From positions 45,001-109,000 of the forward strand of contig WPIO01000070.1 of NCBI GenBank assembly GCA_009760855.2: a DNA stretch of 64,000 nucleotides, given 5' to 3'. The position numbers and the translations under genes are program-made. This stretch comes from Cristatella mucedo (lineage: Eukaryota; Bryozoa; Phylactolaemata; Cristatellidae). Below, piece after piece: positions 24,001 through 31,949 of this stretch (position 1 is its first letter; each line of letters begins with the position of its first letter). Under the pieces are notes generated by a model. It made no database searches. It was not told the origin of the DNA and was given only the letters and a program-made list of their open reading frames with translations.

Positions 24001-24878
24001 GCAGCAAATGTAAAGCGCCTAGAAAGAGATTAAGTTCTCTGAGGGCGCTTTATCAAGTGCAATATTGTTATTATTATTATTATAAGTAAATTTTTTGACG
24101 GCAATTCAATCAGTCTGACATTTATTCGTCGTGCTGCCTGAAACTATTTTTTCTGGGACGCATGCAACCTTAATATAGGTTAATGGCTTCAATCAACGCA
24201 GCGTGCATGTCGAAATATTTTAAATAAATTATCTTTATTTGTCTCCAACCTTGCTCACTTGGCTTAAGTAATCGATTCTTTTAATTAAGGTTTAAACTGT
24301 TCCAATCTATTTGCCCTTTAAATGCACTAACGTGGAATGACATTACAATGCCACACCTAAAATCTACCACTTTAATAATAAGCTTCACCAGGGCGCTTAT
24401 TGTAAGCAATTCTAGTAATTTTGATGCTTAAGCTCTTGTCGAGAAATAACTATACAAATTAGCTGCTGGTTTGCTTATATATTTAAAATAAAACCAACCG
24501 CACAAATCGCATTTTACTTCCGGCAACTTAATTATATTGTATATCTGCATATATGCAGCATATCTGCATATTATTCACGTTTTAATACTCACAAGTCTTA
24601 AAATTACTGAAACGGTTTTGGAATCGCTTCAGTAAGACTAAATTCAGTTTTCTAATCATCGATCATTTACTTACTATGTCGTATGTTTCAGATCGTATGA
24701 AATTAAAAAGTTGAAAGCTCGGTTGCTATTGTTTCTGAGAGGCTTGAGTGTAAGACTTGTAAAATTCGCACGGCCTATTGCTTTAAGCAACTGCTATAAG
24801 ATCGATATCGGTGACCAGGTTCGTTTTAGTAACGTGTACCGATGTTATTCGGGCTGCTCACCCTTGATTGTTGGATAG
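11990..24878 (+). CDS. makorin-like RING-finger protein, copy 1 (six exons)
   Basis: Probable E3 ubiquitin ligase of the makorin family. Exons join in phase at GT-AG introns: 11990-12039, 14933-15024, 20661-20851, 20938-21170, 23787-23897 and 24692-24878, giving 287 codons and a stop. Residues 40-54 (ARFQPGKADYYCYSHS region) look like a CCCH finger that has lost two cysteines. C90-x2-C93-x15-H109-x3-C113 matches the makorin Cys-His motif in spacing. The RING ligands are C132, C135, C156, H158, C161, C164, C191 and C194, followed by a makorin-like SRDYWIADKPRK. Usual makorins have 400 or more residues and several intact CCCH fingers, so this form is reduced; the last 61 residues are unlike the family. 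Exons 3-5 are firm; exons 1, 2 and the end are inferred from phase, splice sites and conservation in copy 2. Confidence 0.7.
12040..12960. other. intron 1, 5' part; no element recognised
   Basis: AT-rich and shared with unit 2 (35617-36110 and 37912-38300). Near 12595-12620 it keeps the empty site for the LINE A insertion that unit 2 carries at 37346-37915. Confidence 0.5.
12961..13208 (+). repeat. 124-bp tandem duplication in intron 1
   Basis: Two nearly identical direct copies, 12961-13084 and 13085-13208, beginning TTATTATCACCAGTCGGACA. They differ at two or three bases. Unit 2 has a single copy at about 38298-38420, so this is a recent unit-1 event. Confidence 0.95.
13395..13900 (+). mobile_element. 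old LINE A remnant in intron 1
   Basis: Contains LINE A landmarks in order: CACAACTCGTTTGCTGCATG, the DDH-type block ATGACCACATCACTTCCAC, CTAATTTGTTGATACTTTAG and GCAGAACTCTGCAGTCAGG. All frames are broken. In unit 2 the copy begins about 450 bases earlier (38630) and includes the reverse transcriptase A-box region, which unit 1 has lost through a deletion ending at CCCATCTAC. Confidence 0.7.
13960..14635 (+). mobile_element. LINE A C-terminus and 3' end in intron 1
   Basis: Encodes, with stops, the C-terminal block (TTCAAGGATCTGTCGCTCCC, then AAAGCCTGGAAGTCACTCCC), followed by the 3' UTR and a weakened terminal hairpin at 14565-14620. In unit 2 the right half has been deleted from about 40240. 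Confidence 0.75.
14640..14772 (-). mobile_element. tRNA-derived SINE, copy 2 (best B box)
   Basis: On the minus strand the head runs from GCCGAGCTAAATTG (14771) through CCAATGGTTAATGAGG, an A-box-like region, to a perfect B box GGTTCGAGCCC at about 14697-14708. The body follows and ends in GGCGTGCTATGCGAATAAAA. Acceptor-stem pairing is poor, so a functional tRNA is unlikely. In unit 2 only the first ~35 bases of the head remain, caught up in the 192-bp tandem repeat. Confidence 0.65.
14933..15024 (+). CDS. makorin copy 1, proposed exon 2
   Basis: Acceptor TCTTATTTAG, donor GCAG/GTAAAA. It enters in phase 2 and leaves in phase 1, with 30 whole codons rich in S, D, E and R and ending LARFQPGKA. 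Unit 2 keeps the length, frame and both splice sites at 40830-40921 with six base changes. The frame is open and fits both neighbouring exons, the main argument that it is real. Confidence 0.55.
15025..15575. other. intron 2, 5' part; no element recognised
   Basis: Shared with unit 2 (40922-41540). Small open frames on the minus strand are not conserved between the units. Confidence 0.4.
15580..16600 (+). mobile_element. old LINE B copy in intron 2
   Basis: From ATATTTGATCCTGGATGATG (just after the reverse transcriptase core) through the thumb (GCAACTGCAACTAATGATGA) and the C-terminus to CTTATGTTGAGTTCCAGACG at the 3' end. It is heavily mutated. Unit 2 has lost its second half: the copy at 41545 jumps from GGACCATATG straight to GAGTTCTAGACGGAGATAC. 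Confidence 0.7.
16611..16633 (+). repeat. (TA)n microsatellite
   Basis: About 23 bases of TA at the end of the old LINE B copy. It is not expanded in unit 2. Confidence 0.9.
16740..17605 (-). mobile_element. LINE A copy, minus strand, in intron 2
   Basis: Read on the minus strand: LGF-type block near 17600, thumb and C-terminal region with frameshifts, 3' UTR with CATGCTGACC-type repeats, ending in an ATTATA-rich tail at 16740-16760. The part from about 16990 rightward is almost identical to unit 2 at 42410-43217, unlike the rest of the unit. Confidence 0.8.
17606..18005. other. intron 2 segment; no element recognised
   Basis: Bases up to about 17812 belong to the tract almost identical with unit 2; beyond that similarity falls to the usual level. 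A 62-codon frame at 17551-17739, identical in both units, is explained by this near-identity and not by protein conservation. Confidence 0.5.
18006..18224 (+). repeat. 73-bp tandem triplication in intron 2
   Basis: Three almost identical direct copies of a 73-bp unit starting GAACTACCAGACCCCACTGG (18006, 18079, 18152). Unit 2 has one copy at about 43408-43466. The near-identity of the copies points to a recent event. Confidence 0.95.
18225..18849. other. intron 2 segment; no element recognised
   Basis: Shared with unit 2 (43647-43834 and 44786-45050). Unit 1 lacks the intervening 950 bases of unit 2. A run of nine C lies near 18558 at the junction. Confidence 0.45.
18850..20165 (+). mobile_element. 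LINE A copy interrupted by LINE B
   Basis: LINE A from just before the reverse transcriptase catalytic box (GGCTTTCACTTTCATGCGGA, coding GFHFHADD with the catalytic Tyr replaced by His) to the 3' UTR and the hairpin near 20115-20155. It is split at 19157/19375 by a LINE B end. Frames after the split are open in short pieces (19426-19689, 19677-19910). Unit 2 holds the same copy without the interruption (45055-46210). Confidence 0.85.
19158..19374 (-). mobile_element. LINE B 3' end nested in LINE A
   Basis: A 217-bp 5'-truncated LINE B end on the minus strand: (ACATT)n tail at 19158-19174, terminal hairpin, 3' UTR, ending at GTGAGTAGCATGGA. The empty site is in unit 2 (45409-45420, CTCATTAGACGACC). 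It inserted after the units split. Confidence 0.85.
20290..20600 (-). mobile_element. LINE A 3' UTR remnant
   Basis: A worn minus-strand LINE A 3' UTR and last codons (GCATGC-rich part at 20320-20370, CTTTGCAGCACAAGAATTC at 20485). It is shared with unit 2 at 46310-46640. Confidence 0.65.
20661..20851 (+). CDS. makorin copy 1, exon 3
   Basis: Acceptor CTCTCATTTTAG, donor GAAGAG/GTATTG. It completes a phase-1 codon (Asp) and ends in phase 0. It encodes DYYCYSHSGHPLTNG, which looks like the last C and H of a CCCH finger with C-x2-H in place of C-x3-H, and the first half of the Cys-His motif (ICKKC...NHEE). In unit 2 an alternative acceptor 102 bp upstream also gives an open frame; in unit 1 that region is lost and has a stop. 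Confidence 0.75.
20938..21170 (+). CDS. makorin copy 1, exon 4 (RING, N part)
   Basis: Begins GAG TGC, supplying the last Cys of the Cys-His motif, after an 86-bp intron with acceptor CAAATTTTTAG. It then encodes the first six RING ligands (CSIC; DCNHCFCWSC) and ends GAC AG in phase 2 before GTAAG. The order and spacing are those of makorins. It differs from unit 2 at 23 of 77 codons, 17 of them replacements, yet keeps every zinc ligand. Confidence 0.85.
21480..21724 (+). repeat. imperfect (CTCTGT)n tract
   Basis: About 245 bases of pyrimidine-rich CTCT/CTGT repeats with interruptions (CTAACTCT). The same place in unit 2 is an almost pure (CT)n run of about 145 bases. Confidence 0.95.
22432..22465 (+). 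other. conserved intronic hairpin
   Basis: TGAGCTACACGTACT pairs with AGTATCGTATAGCTCA across a short loop, with a one-base bulge. Unit 2 has the same hairpin at 51456-51499 region with a better stem (CGTGTAGCTCA). Role unknown. Confidence 0.4.
23787..23897 (+). CDS. makorin copy 1, exon 5 (RING, C part)
   Basis: Acceptor TTTTTACTACCAG, donor ACTAG/GTAAGT. The split Arg codon is followed by KCPVCRQDISHI, giving RING ligands 7 and 8, and by SRDYWIADKPRKLALSERN, the segment that follows the RING in makorins. 36 whole codons; ends in phase 2. Confidence 0.85.
23904..24087 (+). mobile_element. LINE A 3' end, inserted 6 bp after an exon
   Basis: 184 bp of LINE A 3' UTR with the perfect hairpin (TAAAGCGCC with GGGCGCTTTA) and an (ATT)n tail. 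It is flanked by TAAGT on both sides, so the target duplication includes most of the exon 5 donor GTAAGT. Unit 2 has the empty site at about 60135-60142. Confidence 0.9.
24692..24878 (+). CDS. makorin copy 1, proposed exon 6 and stop
   Basis: Acceptor TCGTATGTTTCAG. 61 residues (SYEIKKLKARLLLFLRGLSV onward) ending SPLIVG and TAG. It does not resemble the makorin C-terminal CCCH region. Length, frame and stop are kept in unit 2. A possible donor CAG/GTTCGT inside it could instead lead to the small conserved exon-like piece at 25110-25138. Confidence 0.55.
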
Positions 24879-25349
24879 TGTTTAGAATTACTATAAGAAT
24901 AGCTGATTGTGACTGACCTTAGTGGATTTCAAGAAATCTTTCCATGCAAATTTAAGACAGTAAGAACAATTATGTCGCTTAATTTCTTCATAAAAGTATC
25001 TATATTCCGGATCTGGTGATCACCAATGATCTGCCACACTTATATGGCAATATGCTGCCAATCATAATGAATTATTAATCAATTATCTTCTACCTCTCCT
25101 CTTGTGCAGATATGAATAGTGGTAGTCTGGTGACGCAGGTAAGACTGAGTTTTCAATCTCGAAGGCAGGTCCTTTTTATCTGCACCCAGACTTTTCTGAC
25201 AGCCCCGGCACGCTGAGGCTGGAAGTTAATTCACAAGTTAGGAGCTTATTCAATAAGCAGATAATGCCTCACTGTATACGCATTCGTGCCGATCAGTGTC
25301 CTTTTGCAGTGTTTCTATGATTGATTTCAATTTACCGACAAATTCAAAA
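24879..25349. other. 3' flank of makorin copy 1
   Basis: Conserved with unit 2 (61112-61650). No canonical AATAAA close behind the stop. It contains an exon-like 29-mer at 25110-25138 bounded by CTCTTGTGCAG and GTAAGA. Confidence 0.4.
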
Positions 25350-26010
25350 TGACGTGCCCTGCACGCTCGAGTAGTTCTTTCTAGGTGCTTTACATTGGCT
25401 GCAAAAGGAAACGCGATTGAATGGTGAGTGGTATCATGCTTGATAAATAACTTGAATAACACGGTTGGGGTGACATGCACATGGTCAGCAGGCAAGTGTA
25501 TTTAGTTGAAGCATGCTGAATGTCAGCACACGTAAGCACATACATGAAGGATCCACGACCAACTAAATGCTGACATAAATATGTGTCTTTTTGCTTTCTT
25601 TTTTAATGTGGTCAAGTCAGGGGATGACGTATTGCAAGTCGGGAGTGAGTTCAAGGATTTTGGGCGCACATGAACTAAATGCACGGTTGCCAAAGAATAT
25701 GAGGTTTGTACGAGGTTAACGTGAGTAATTGGTTTCCACAAAGCGGGTGGTACCATGCTTTGCCCGGTAGGGTAGTAGATCTGATAGGCAGGCTAGAGCC
25801 AAATGATAAAGGGACTTGAAATTGAGCAACACAATCTTTAAGTTAATCGGTTTCTTCACTGGCAACCACTGCAGGTTGGCTAGAAGCAGTGTGTTGTGGC
25901 CACTGCGAATCTCACGATAGACAAGCCTAGCTACAGCGTTTTGCACCAGCTGTAAGCGCCTGATTGTACATGCCGGTATTGTAAAAATAGAATATATTTT
26001 AGGCATGCTT
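25350..26010 (-). mobile_element. LINE A copy, minus strand
   Basis: C-terminal region with NAVARLVYRE and LANLQWLPVKKP in open pieces, then the 3' UTR with GGTGACATGCACATGGTCAG, ending near TTCTAGGTGC. The tail is replaced by other sequence. Unit 2 has the same copy at 61655-62275, so it is older than the duplication. Confidence 0.8.
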
Positions 26011-26685
26011 ATTCTGTCACTTGCTTTCAGTACCTATAAATTTAAAGTATAAGGTATTACATAATTATTACATTTCCTCATATTAGATACTATATTTATG
26101 AAATGAAGCACGGATTCTACTTATGCTACTAAGTTTTAAAAAGGCAAATTCAAGCTTCCGATTTTTAAGATTCCAAGTAAGAAATTTTTTAATACGAGTT
26201 TTCTTAAATTAGTAAACAGTTTGTATTAGCTAATGCAGTACAAACAAACTGCTGCCAGTTTGAAATTCGTGGTTCCATGTTCAAATAAAAGGAAACTGTA
26301 TGCTCATATAATTGTAGGCAAATCGAAGCATATTCATGCAAAAAATGCTTCGAACAGACATAGAAGAGCAGCAACGATGTGACAGAGTGATACGGCTACT
26401 ATTGTTGGTAAATAGTTATAGCTACAGAGGAGTTGCTGAGGAGCTACGTCATCAGTTGATCGTCTGATCAGAATTAATGTAGACTTCCAATGCATTAATT
26501 TTTCAATAAATCTGATATGTAAACTAAACAATAATTTGTAAGTTTAGGCTATAGCGAGCTTCCAGGCTATCAAAAAAGGCAAGTGCAATAAAGAGCATAA
26601 TTTGAAGAGCGATCCCACAAGTGCTTCGTTCCTCGCTGATAGAGAAATATAGTAATTAGTAATTAACTGTACCCTGGCACTAACT
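26011..26685. other. distal end of unit 1; no gene recognised
   Basis: AT-rich and collinear with 62276-62930 in unit 2. It marks the right limit of the homology between units. Confidence 0.5.
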
Positions 26686-26783
26686 CAAAGTGGCTTATGG
26701 TACGCATTCGGTAGCCAACAGACTTGTCTCACACAACAAAGAGAAACTGGGAAGGATAGCAGAGTCAGGAGAGCAGTTGAGGT

Positions 26784-28085
26784 ATAGTCTGGCACTGCTC
26801 TGCAGTGGTTCAGGTCCTATCTCAGTGGGAGACTCCAGAGTATTGAAGCGAATGGACAAAGATCACCTGAAGTACCACTGAAATACGGGGTACCTCAGGG
26901 CTCCGAGCTGGGTCCGGTTCTTTTCACGGTTAGTAATCTCCCTCTTGCTGATGTGATTGCCAAGCACAATCTAGGCTTTCACTTCTACGCTGATGACACT
27001 AAGTTGTACCTTTGCTTTGATCCCTCCTAGCCGTCAAGCATCTCAAATTCTCTCAACTCACTTGCTGCATGCATTGATGACATCCGCATATGTATTGAAA
27101 CAAATTTTCTAAAGCTAAACGATGATAAAACTACTTTACATGTTATGGGTAAGCCCAGTGTGATTCAGAGATTGGAATGGCTGACTCTGAAAATTAGCTC
27201 AGCCAGAATATCTCCACTTGAATCAGCTCAAAATCTAGGTATCATAATCCAAAGCGACCTCTCGTTAGACGACCATATCAGCTCCACAGTTAAATCTGCC
27301 TATTTGCTGCTTCATAACGTTGCTAAAATTTGGGCTTGCTTAGATAAGGATACCACGTCTAAGTTGGTCCATGCATTCGTGACATCCCGTCTCAACTTCT
27401 GCAACTCACTACTTACTGGCATACCAGCATGTGCGATCAGGCGATTGCAGCTGGTGTAAAACTCTGCAGCTAGGCTTGTCTGTCGTGAGCTTCGCAGTTG
27501 TAACATTACTCTACTTCTCGCCGACCTGCACTGGCTACAAGTCAAGCAATGGATTGACTTCAAGGTTTTGACGCTCACTTTTAGGTCCCTTCATTCTATG
27601 GCTCCAGCCTATCGCTCAGATATACTACCCCTTCAGGCCAAGCATTGTGCCACCCGCTTTTCGGAATCCAACAGGCTAGAAATACCTCGTACAAACCTTA
27701 AATCCTTTGGAGACCGTGCATTTAGTTCGTATGCTCCCAAAGCCTGGAACTCCCTCCCGACCTGCGTCAGAACATCCACTGACCTGACCACATTTAAAAG
27801 GGACTTAAAAACACACTATTTAGGTCAGCGTTTAGTGGGCCTCTGTTATTCGTCCTTGATGCACTTTTGCATGCTGACACTGTGCATGCTGCCACTAACC
27901 ACATTTGCATGCTGACCCTGTGCATGTTACCCTTAACCATATTCATTCTGTTTGTTTTTTCAAGCATGATTTTACTTACCATTCAAATGCATTTCACTTT
28001 GCAGCAAATGTAAAGCGCCTAGAAAGAGATTGAGTTCTTTCAGGGTGCTTTATGAAGTGCATTATTATTATGATTATTATTAATA
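26784..28085 (+). mobile_element. LINE A, 1.3-kb copy from mid reverse transcriptase to tail
   Basis: The most complete LINE A in the window: reverse transcriptase B box (YGVPQGSELGPVLF), catalytic box HFYADDTKLYLCF, LNDDKT box, thumb, C-terminus with KAWNSLPTCVRTS, 3' UTR, and an (ATT)n-like tail at 28060-28085 preceded by a partly mutated terminal hairpin. Stops occur at about 27028 and 27457. The nearly readable frame suggests moderate age. The endonuclease is missing because of 5' truncation. Confidence 0.9.
26921..27915 (+). pseudogene. LINE A reverse transcriptase, broken
   Basis: Joined from three open pieces in the + strand: one ending at a stop near 27028 after YLCFDPS, then 27145-27459 (SAQNLGIIIQSDLSLDDH; TSRLNFCNSLLTGIPACAIR), then 27568-27915 (SFGDRAFSSYAPKAWNSLP). 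The catalytic YADD is intact. It needs at least two stop changes and one shift to read through, so it is not expressed as a whole protein. Confidence 0.8.
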
Positions 28086-28229
28086 GTGAGTAACATGAAA
28101 GAAGCAGCTCAGGACTGCTGAACAGGATGAGCCATAGTCGGCAGTAGGAGAGTAGTTGTCGTTGCGTAAGAAATTCAACGAACCCCGACGAGATGGAGCA
28201 CTCGTTCGTGCCTCTCGTCGCCGTTTAAG

Positions 28230-28369
28230 CTGCTGCTAATCGATTGATGTATCTCTTGATGTGTCTATCCGTCTGTCAGTCCTTCCATCCGACTGTCTGT
28301 CCGTCTGTCAGTAAGCCGATATACCTAAATACAGAAGTATTTGTATTAGAAATATTGATATACCCATGT

Positions 28370-28405
<36 letters not shown>

Positions 28406-29230
28406 TATATATATATACAATATATGAATTCATTTTAATAGCCTCCTGAGAGAACCTGATCGCTATTCAGGTCCTTCACGTATGCCACAGGGTTCGCTGT
28501 ATTGGACGTCGAGCAACGTGTTAATCAGGCTTGCTTAAAGCAACTAGTGTTGCAGAATGCACTGCTATTGGCCAACCGTATGATTGCACAAAAACCTAAG
28601 CTGGTAGGCGATTTATTACGTGCACTTTAGAAAAAAAATTCAGAGTAAGCCATGCCGTCCTTGAAAATGTGCTTGTCGTACCTGCATAACTGTTTATTGT
28701 CATGACGGCCCCAATCTGATCTCGAGACAAATGAGCCTTTTTTCCAATTTGCTGTGTACTATGAAGGGGAAATAACTTCGAAGTGACCTGTTTCTTTTTG
28801 TAGGTGGAGGCAAGCACACACACGTACATGCTCGTTCCTACCTTTATGTAGGATACATCAAAGCAAGCTTGTTTGCGTACACATACATACACACAAGCCA
28901 ACTAATCGCAATAGGAATAATAAAAAATTTGCATTTTATCTTACCTGAATAAATTTTTTAAGCACACGTCGTTTATATGAGCCATGAGACACACAAACGA
29001 GCGATTGAATGTTCGGGCATAGACATGCAGACATTTGGGAAAGAAAGCTAAACCTTAACTTGTCCTTTGGTTCATCTGCATATATTGTTGATATTGTTGA
29101 TATTGTTGATTTATTACCGACTCAGTGCTGGAGCAGAGCCGAGGCGTGCTAGATAAAACTTAAGCATGACCACTTGATCTGTCGAATGATGAGAGAATTT
29201 TTGAAAGAAGTGCGAATTCAGGAGTTTCTC
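28230..29230 (+). repeat. start of unit 2: copy of the unit-1 leading repeat
   Basis: Matches 3631-4480 and then 4780-4890; about 300 bases including the (CT)n tract are missing at 29083-29115, where a 9-bp motif ATATTGTTG is repeated three times. A (TA)n tract fills 28370-28422. Confidence 0.8.
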
Positions 29231-29850
29231 ATCGATTGACGATGAGATTTATCGCAAGTAGCCAGATCTTCAGCAAGTTAATAGACACGTGCGTACTCAT
29301 AGATTGCGTTTGCTTTAATGGCTGCCTAGAGAATGGACTTAACAAGTCCGAGATCCACATTCAGAGATTCCTGGTCCTTCGCATCAAATGCCATTTGATG
29401 ACATTCCTGGTCTCATCCCGTTTGATGTGAAGGATTTTGCCAATGGAGGCTCTCAAAGTAATCCTACAAGTAGCCATTAAGCATTTGTCTAGCGTGTCCT
29501 GTTCAGTCTTGAACTGTTCGAGGTTTCTCGATGACATCCGGTTCGTCGACAGGTGTTATCTTGCCATCAAGTTCTGCCCACCAATACTTGTGCACTGCTT
29601 TTTCCTACAATAACATAACAATAGCTCAAGGCTGCAGTCGTCAGGCATGCTTCTGATTGCCTACAAGAGCTGCAAGCACTGGTTGCCGGGTAGCACACCT
29701 GACCTTTTGATGTCAGAATTGCACTGGGCGATACAGCATTTACACTTTTAATGTGCTGAACATAAACAATGCTTATTTATATGGCAATACAGTATAAAAA
29801 ATCTTGTATAACTCACTGGATATTTTGGAAGTGAATTCTCTCAATCGGTC
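29231..29850. other. unit-2 segment absent from unit 1
   Basis: About 600 bases lost from unit 1 between 5785 and its counterpart of 29850. Its left end reappears at the window's right edge (63870-64000), so it belongs to the ancestral unit. It contains the exon-like block below. Confidence 0.6.
29503..29604 (-). CDS. exon-like block of unknown gene, minus strand
   Basis: On the minus strand an acceptor-like TTATGTTATTGTAG is followed by 33 open codons with protein-like composition (EKAVHKYWWAELDGK, then DEPDVIEKPRTVQD) and a TGA. The Trp-rich start and acidic-proline middle do not look like random translation. I do not recognise the family. It could be a terminal exon, or a piece of an old mobile element. 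Confidence 0.3.
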   Translation of the reverse strand, partial: EKAVHKYWWAELDGKITPVDEPDVIEKPRTVQD

Positions 29851-30059
29851 AATGATGGAGTGCTCAGTATTGCCCTACATAGGAGCATTTAAGGACACTG
29901 CACATGGACTGAGCTAATGCTATAAAGATGTTTAGTTTAATTTTAAATTAAAACGGAGGGAAACTCATTAGGAAAGTGTGGAGTAATTTTAATTCGTTGG
30001 GAACATACAAAATAAAGGCAGATCCTTCAAAACACTGAATGTTGCTTAGAGATTAAGCT

Positions 30060-30440
30060 TGTCGGCTGAAGTGTAACGATCTGGCGTTAATAGACGCCTG
30101 ATTCATAATTAGTTTCAATAGTTATACCAAAGCAAGCGTGGGGGTGATAAATTACACGAGCAAGCCTTTAATTCGATAGGCTTCTTTATGGGTAGCCAGT
30201 GCAGGTCAACGAGAAGTGGTCTGTTATAACCATAGCGCTCACGACAGACTTGCACGGCGTCAGCATTTTGCACTTGCTGCAATCCACCTTGTGTGCATGG
30301 ATGAAGAGTGGCCAGCAGTGAGTGGCGGAAGTCTAAACCATAACACAAACGTGTGGCATGACTAACCTTGCAATGGCCTCATCATCTGAGAAGTTCGAAT
30401 CTTGGCAACATTTTGGAACCAAACAGTCAGTTGTGTAAAA
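30060..30440 (-). mobile_element. old LINE A-like thumb fragment
   Basis: The minus-strand frame 30348-30115 reads LDFRHSLLATLHPCTQGGLQ and PLLVDLHWLPIKKPIELK, the LINE A thumb region, with many changes. It matches the worn end at 5940-6140 of unit 1 only at its 3' part. Confidence 0.6.
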
Positions 30441-31640
30441 TGAGTCAGGAAGGTATCTCGTTAAAGATCGTATAGGAACAGCACAATTCTTGAATTATCG
30501 GTGTTCATCATTGTTCACATTAAGAGCCCAGACGTGAAGAACGATAATTTCAGAATAGAAAACCGTCCAAGTAATGAGATAGCCAGTGCAACAATCAGTC
30601 GCCTAAAGTGGCAAATTCAAAGGGCTTGTCGAAATGTGAAGTAGTTATTCAGAATAATGTAATACTAATTTTAATAATAATATCACGTTTGTGTTGTGGC
30701 CTCAGACCACACACCCTTCTTTTAGGAAATACATGTACTCTGGAAGAAGGCTGGTGAAATCGTTCGTGGTAACAAGCTTCACTATAACAAGTACACCACC
30801 ATAGGTTTTGAGCATCAGGAAAGACTTAGTAATGACCTTCAGGGCCTTCGAAGTCTGTCCTAACGTTAATACCCAGCGAAGAAAATGGATAAGCTTTGCA
30901 CCTACCTTTGTATTTGTAAAATGTAAGTCCAGAACTTGCGGATGAAGGAATGATTTCATTGTGGTTCAGGGAAAACTAGTCCGAGGATAGAAATTTGAAC
31001 TTGATCGGACTGAGATTTGTCAACAGTAAAGAAGTACACCCATCTAAGACGCAATGTGTGTATCGCCCAGCATAGTATAGGTTGAGCATCTCAGGGTCAA
31101 ATATTGGGTTACCTTAGTTCGATGCCATTCATACAATGCAGCATCTGATACGCATTTAGCACCTCGGCAGTGACCGACTCGGAAGTCTAGCTCCGTTGCT
31201 GCTGGTTTACAGCCTCCAGGACAACTCCTAGAACTCTGCTGCTGCCTTTTAGAAGACTTAAGTGTGGTTCTTCATACACGATTGTAAAGGTATTATTGTC
31301 GTTCAAGAACCAATGTAATTAATTCAGAAATCATAAAATATCTTTACGACCTATAATATTATCCACGTGATCTTGCTCATACCATATTAACAACGTTTCG
31401 ATATAAGTATGTATAAGAAGCTTGAAAACATCTCTCATACCCTAAGCAGTTGGCGATTGTTCAAGCTAAATAATTGGCAACACTGTCAATCAGAGTTTCA
31501 CAATGCCAGCCATTTAATATGTACTTATACACCAATATGTATACGTAAATTTATCCTTAGCATTTTAATGCCGACACGTTTTTCATCGGGTCTGCCTCTA
31601 GTCCAAAGTGGGTAAACTTATTAATTCGTGAAAATATTGC
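30441..31640. other. unit-2 region without a recognised gene
   Basis: It contains an 85-codon minus-strand frame (30959-30702, starting MKSFLHPQVLDLHFTNTKVG) that I do not recognise. Bases 31000-31300 are non-repetitive within the window. Unit 1 has no counterpart here, having LINE B at 6168-7300 instead. Confidence 0.4.
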
Positions 31641-31949
31641 TGTTGGTGTTGTGATAAACACCAAGCGACTACATGCTATGTGGACCACGAAGGCCTTCAA
31701 TAGCTCATGCTCAAAATAGTTTTCATTATCTTTGGCACAGTCAGACTGTGTGAATTATTATATTTGTTTAATTTTGCGAGAGCCATACACCACCGTACGA
31801 GTCTATCAAGTTCTATTAAAGTAAAGTATACTCATTATATGCCAAATCTGAACTTGTATGCTGATACGCACTCTTCTAAAGAGGGGGTTTGTGCTTTCAT
31901 CGTGTTCTAATTGAGATCCGTTACTCTAAAAGAAAAGAAAAAGGTTAAG

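Larger units (their letters stand above)
26686..28170 (-). mobile_element. LINE B 3' end split by a LINE A insertion
   Basis: Minus-strand LINE B 3' UTR and last codons: right part 28086-28170 (GTGAGTAACATGAAAGAAGC), left part 26686-26783. The host sequence GTTGAGGTAGTGAGTAGCAT is cut after GAGGTA, where LINE A (26784-28085) sits. Only a 2-3 bp target duplication is visible. Confidence 0.8.
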
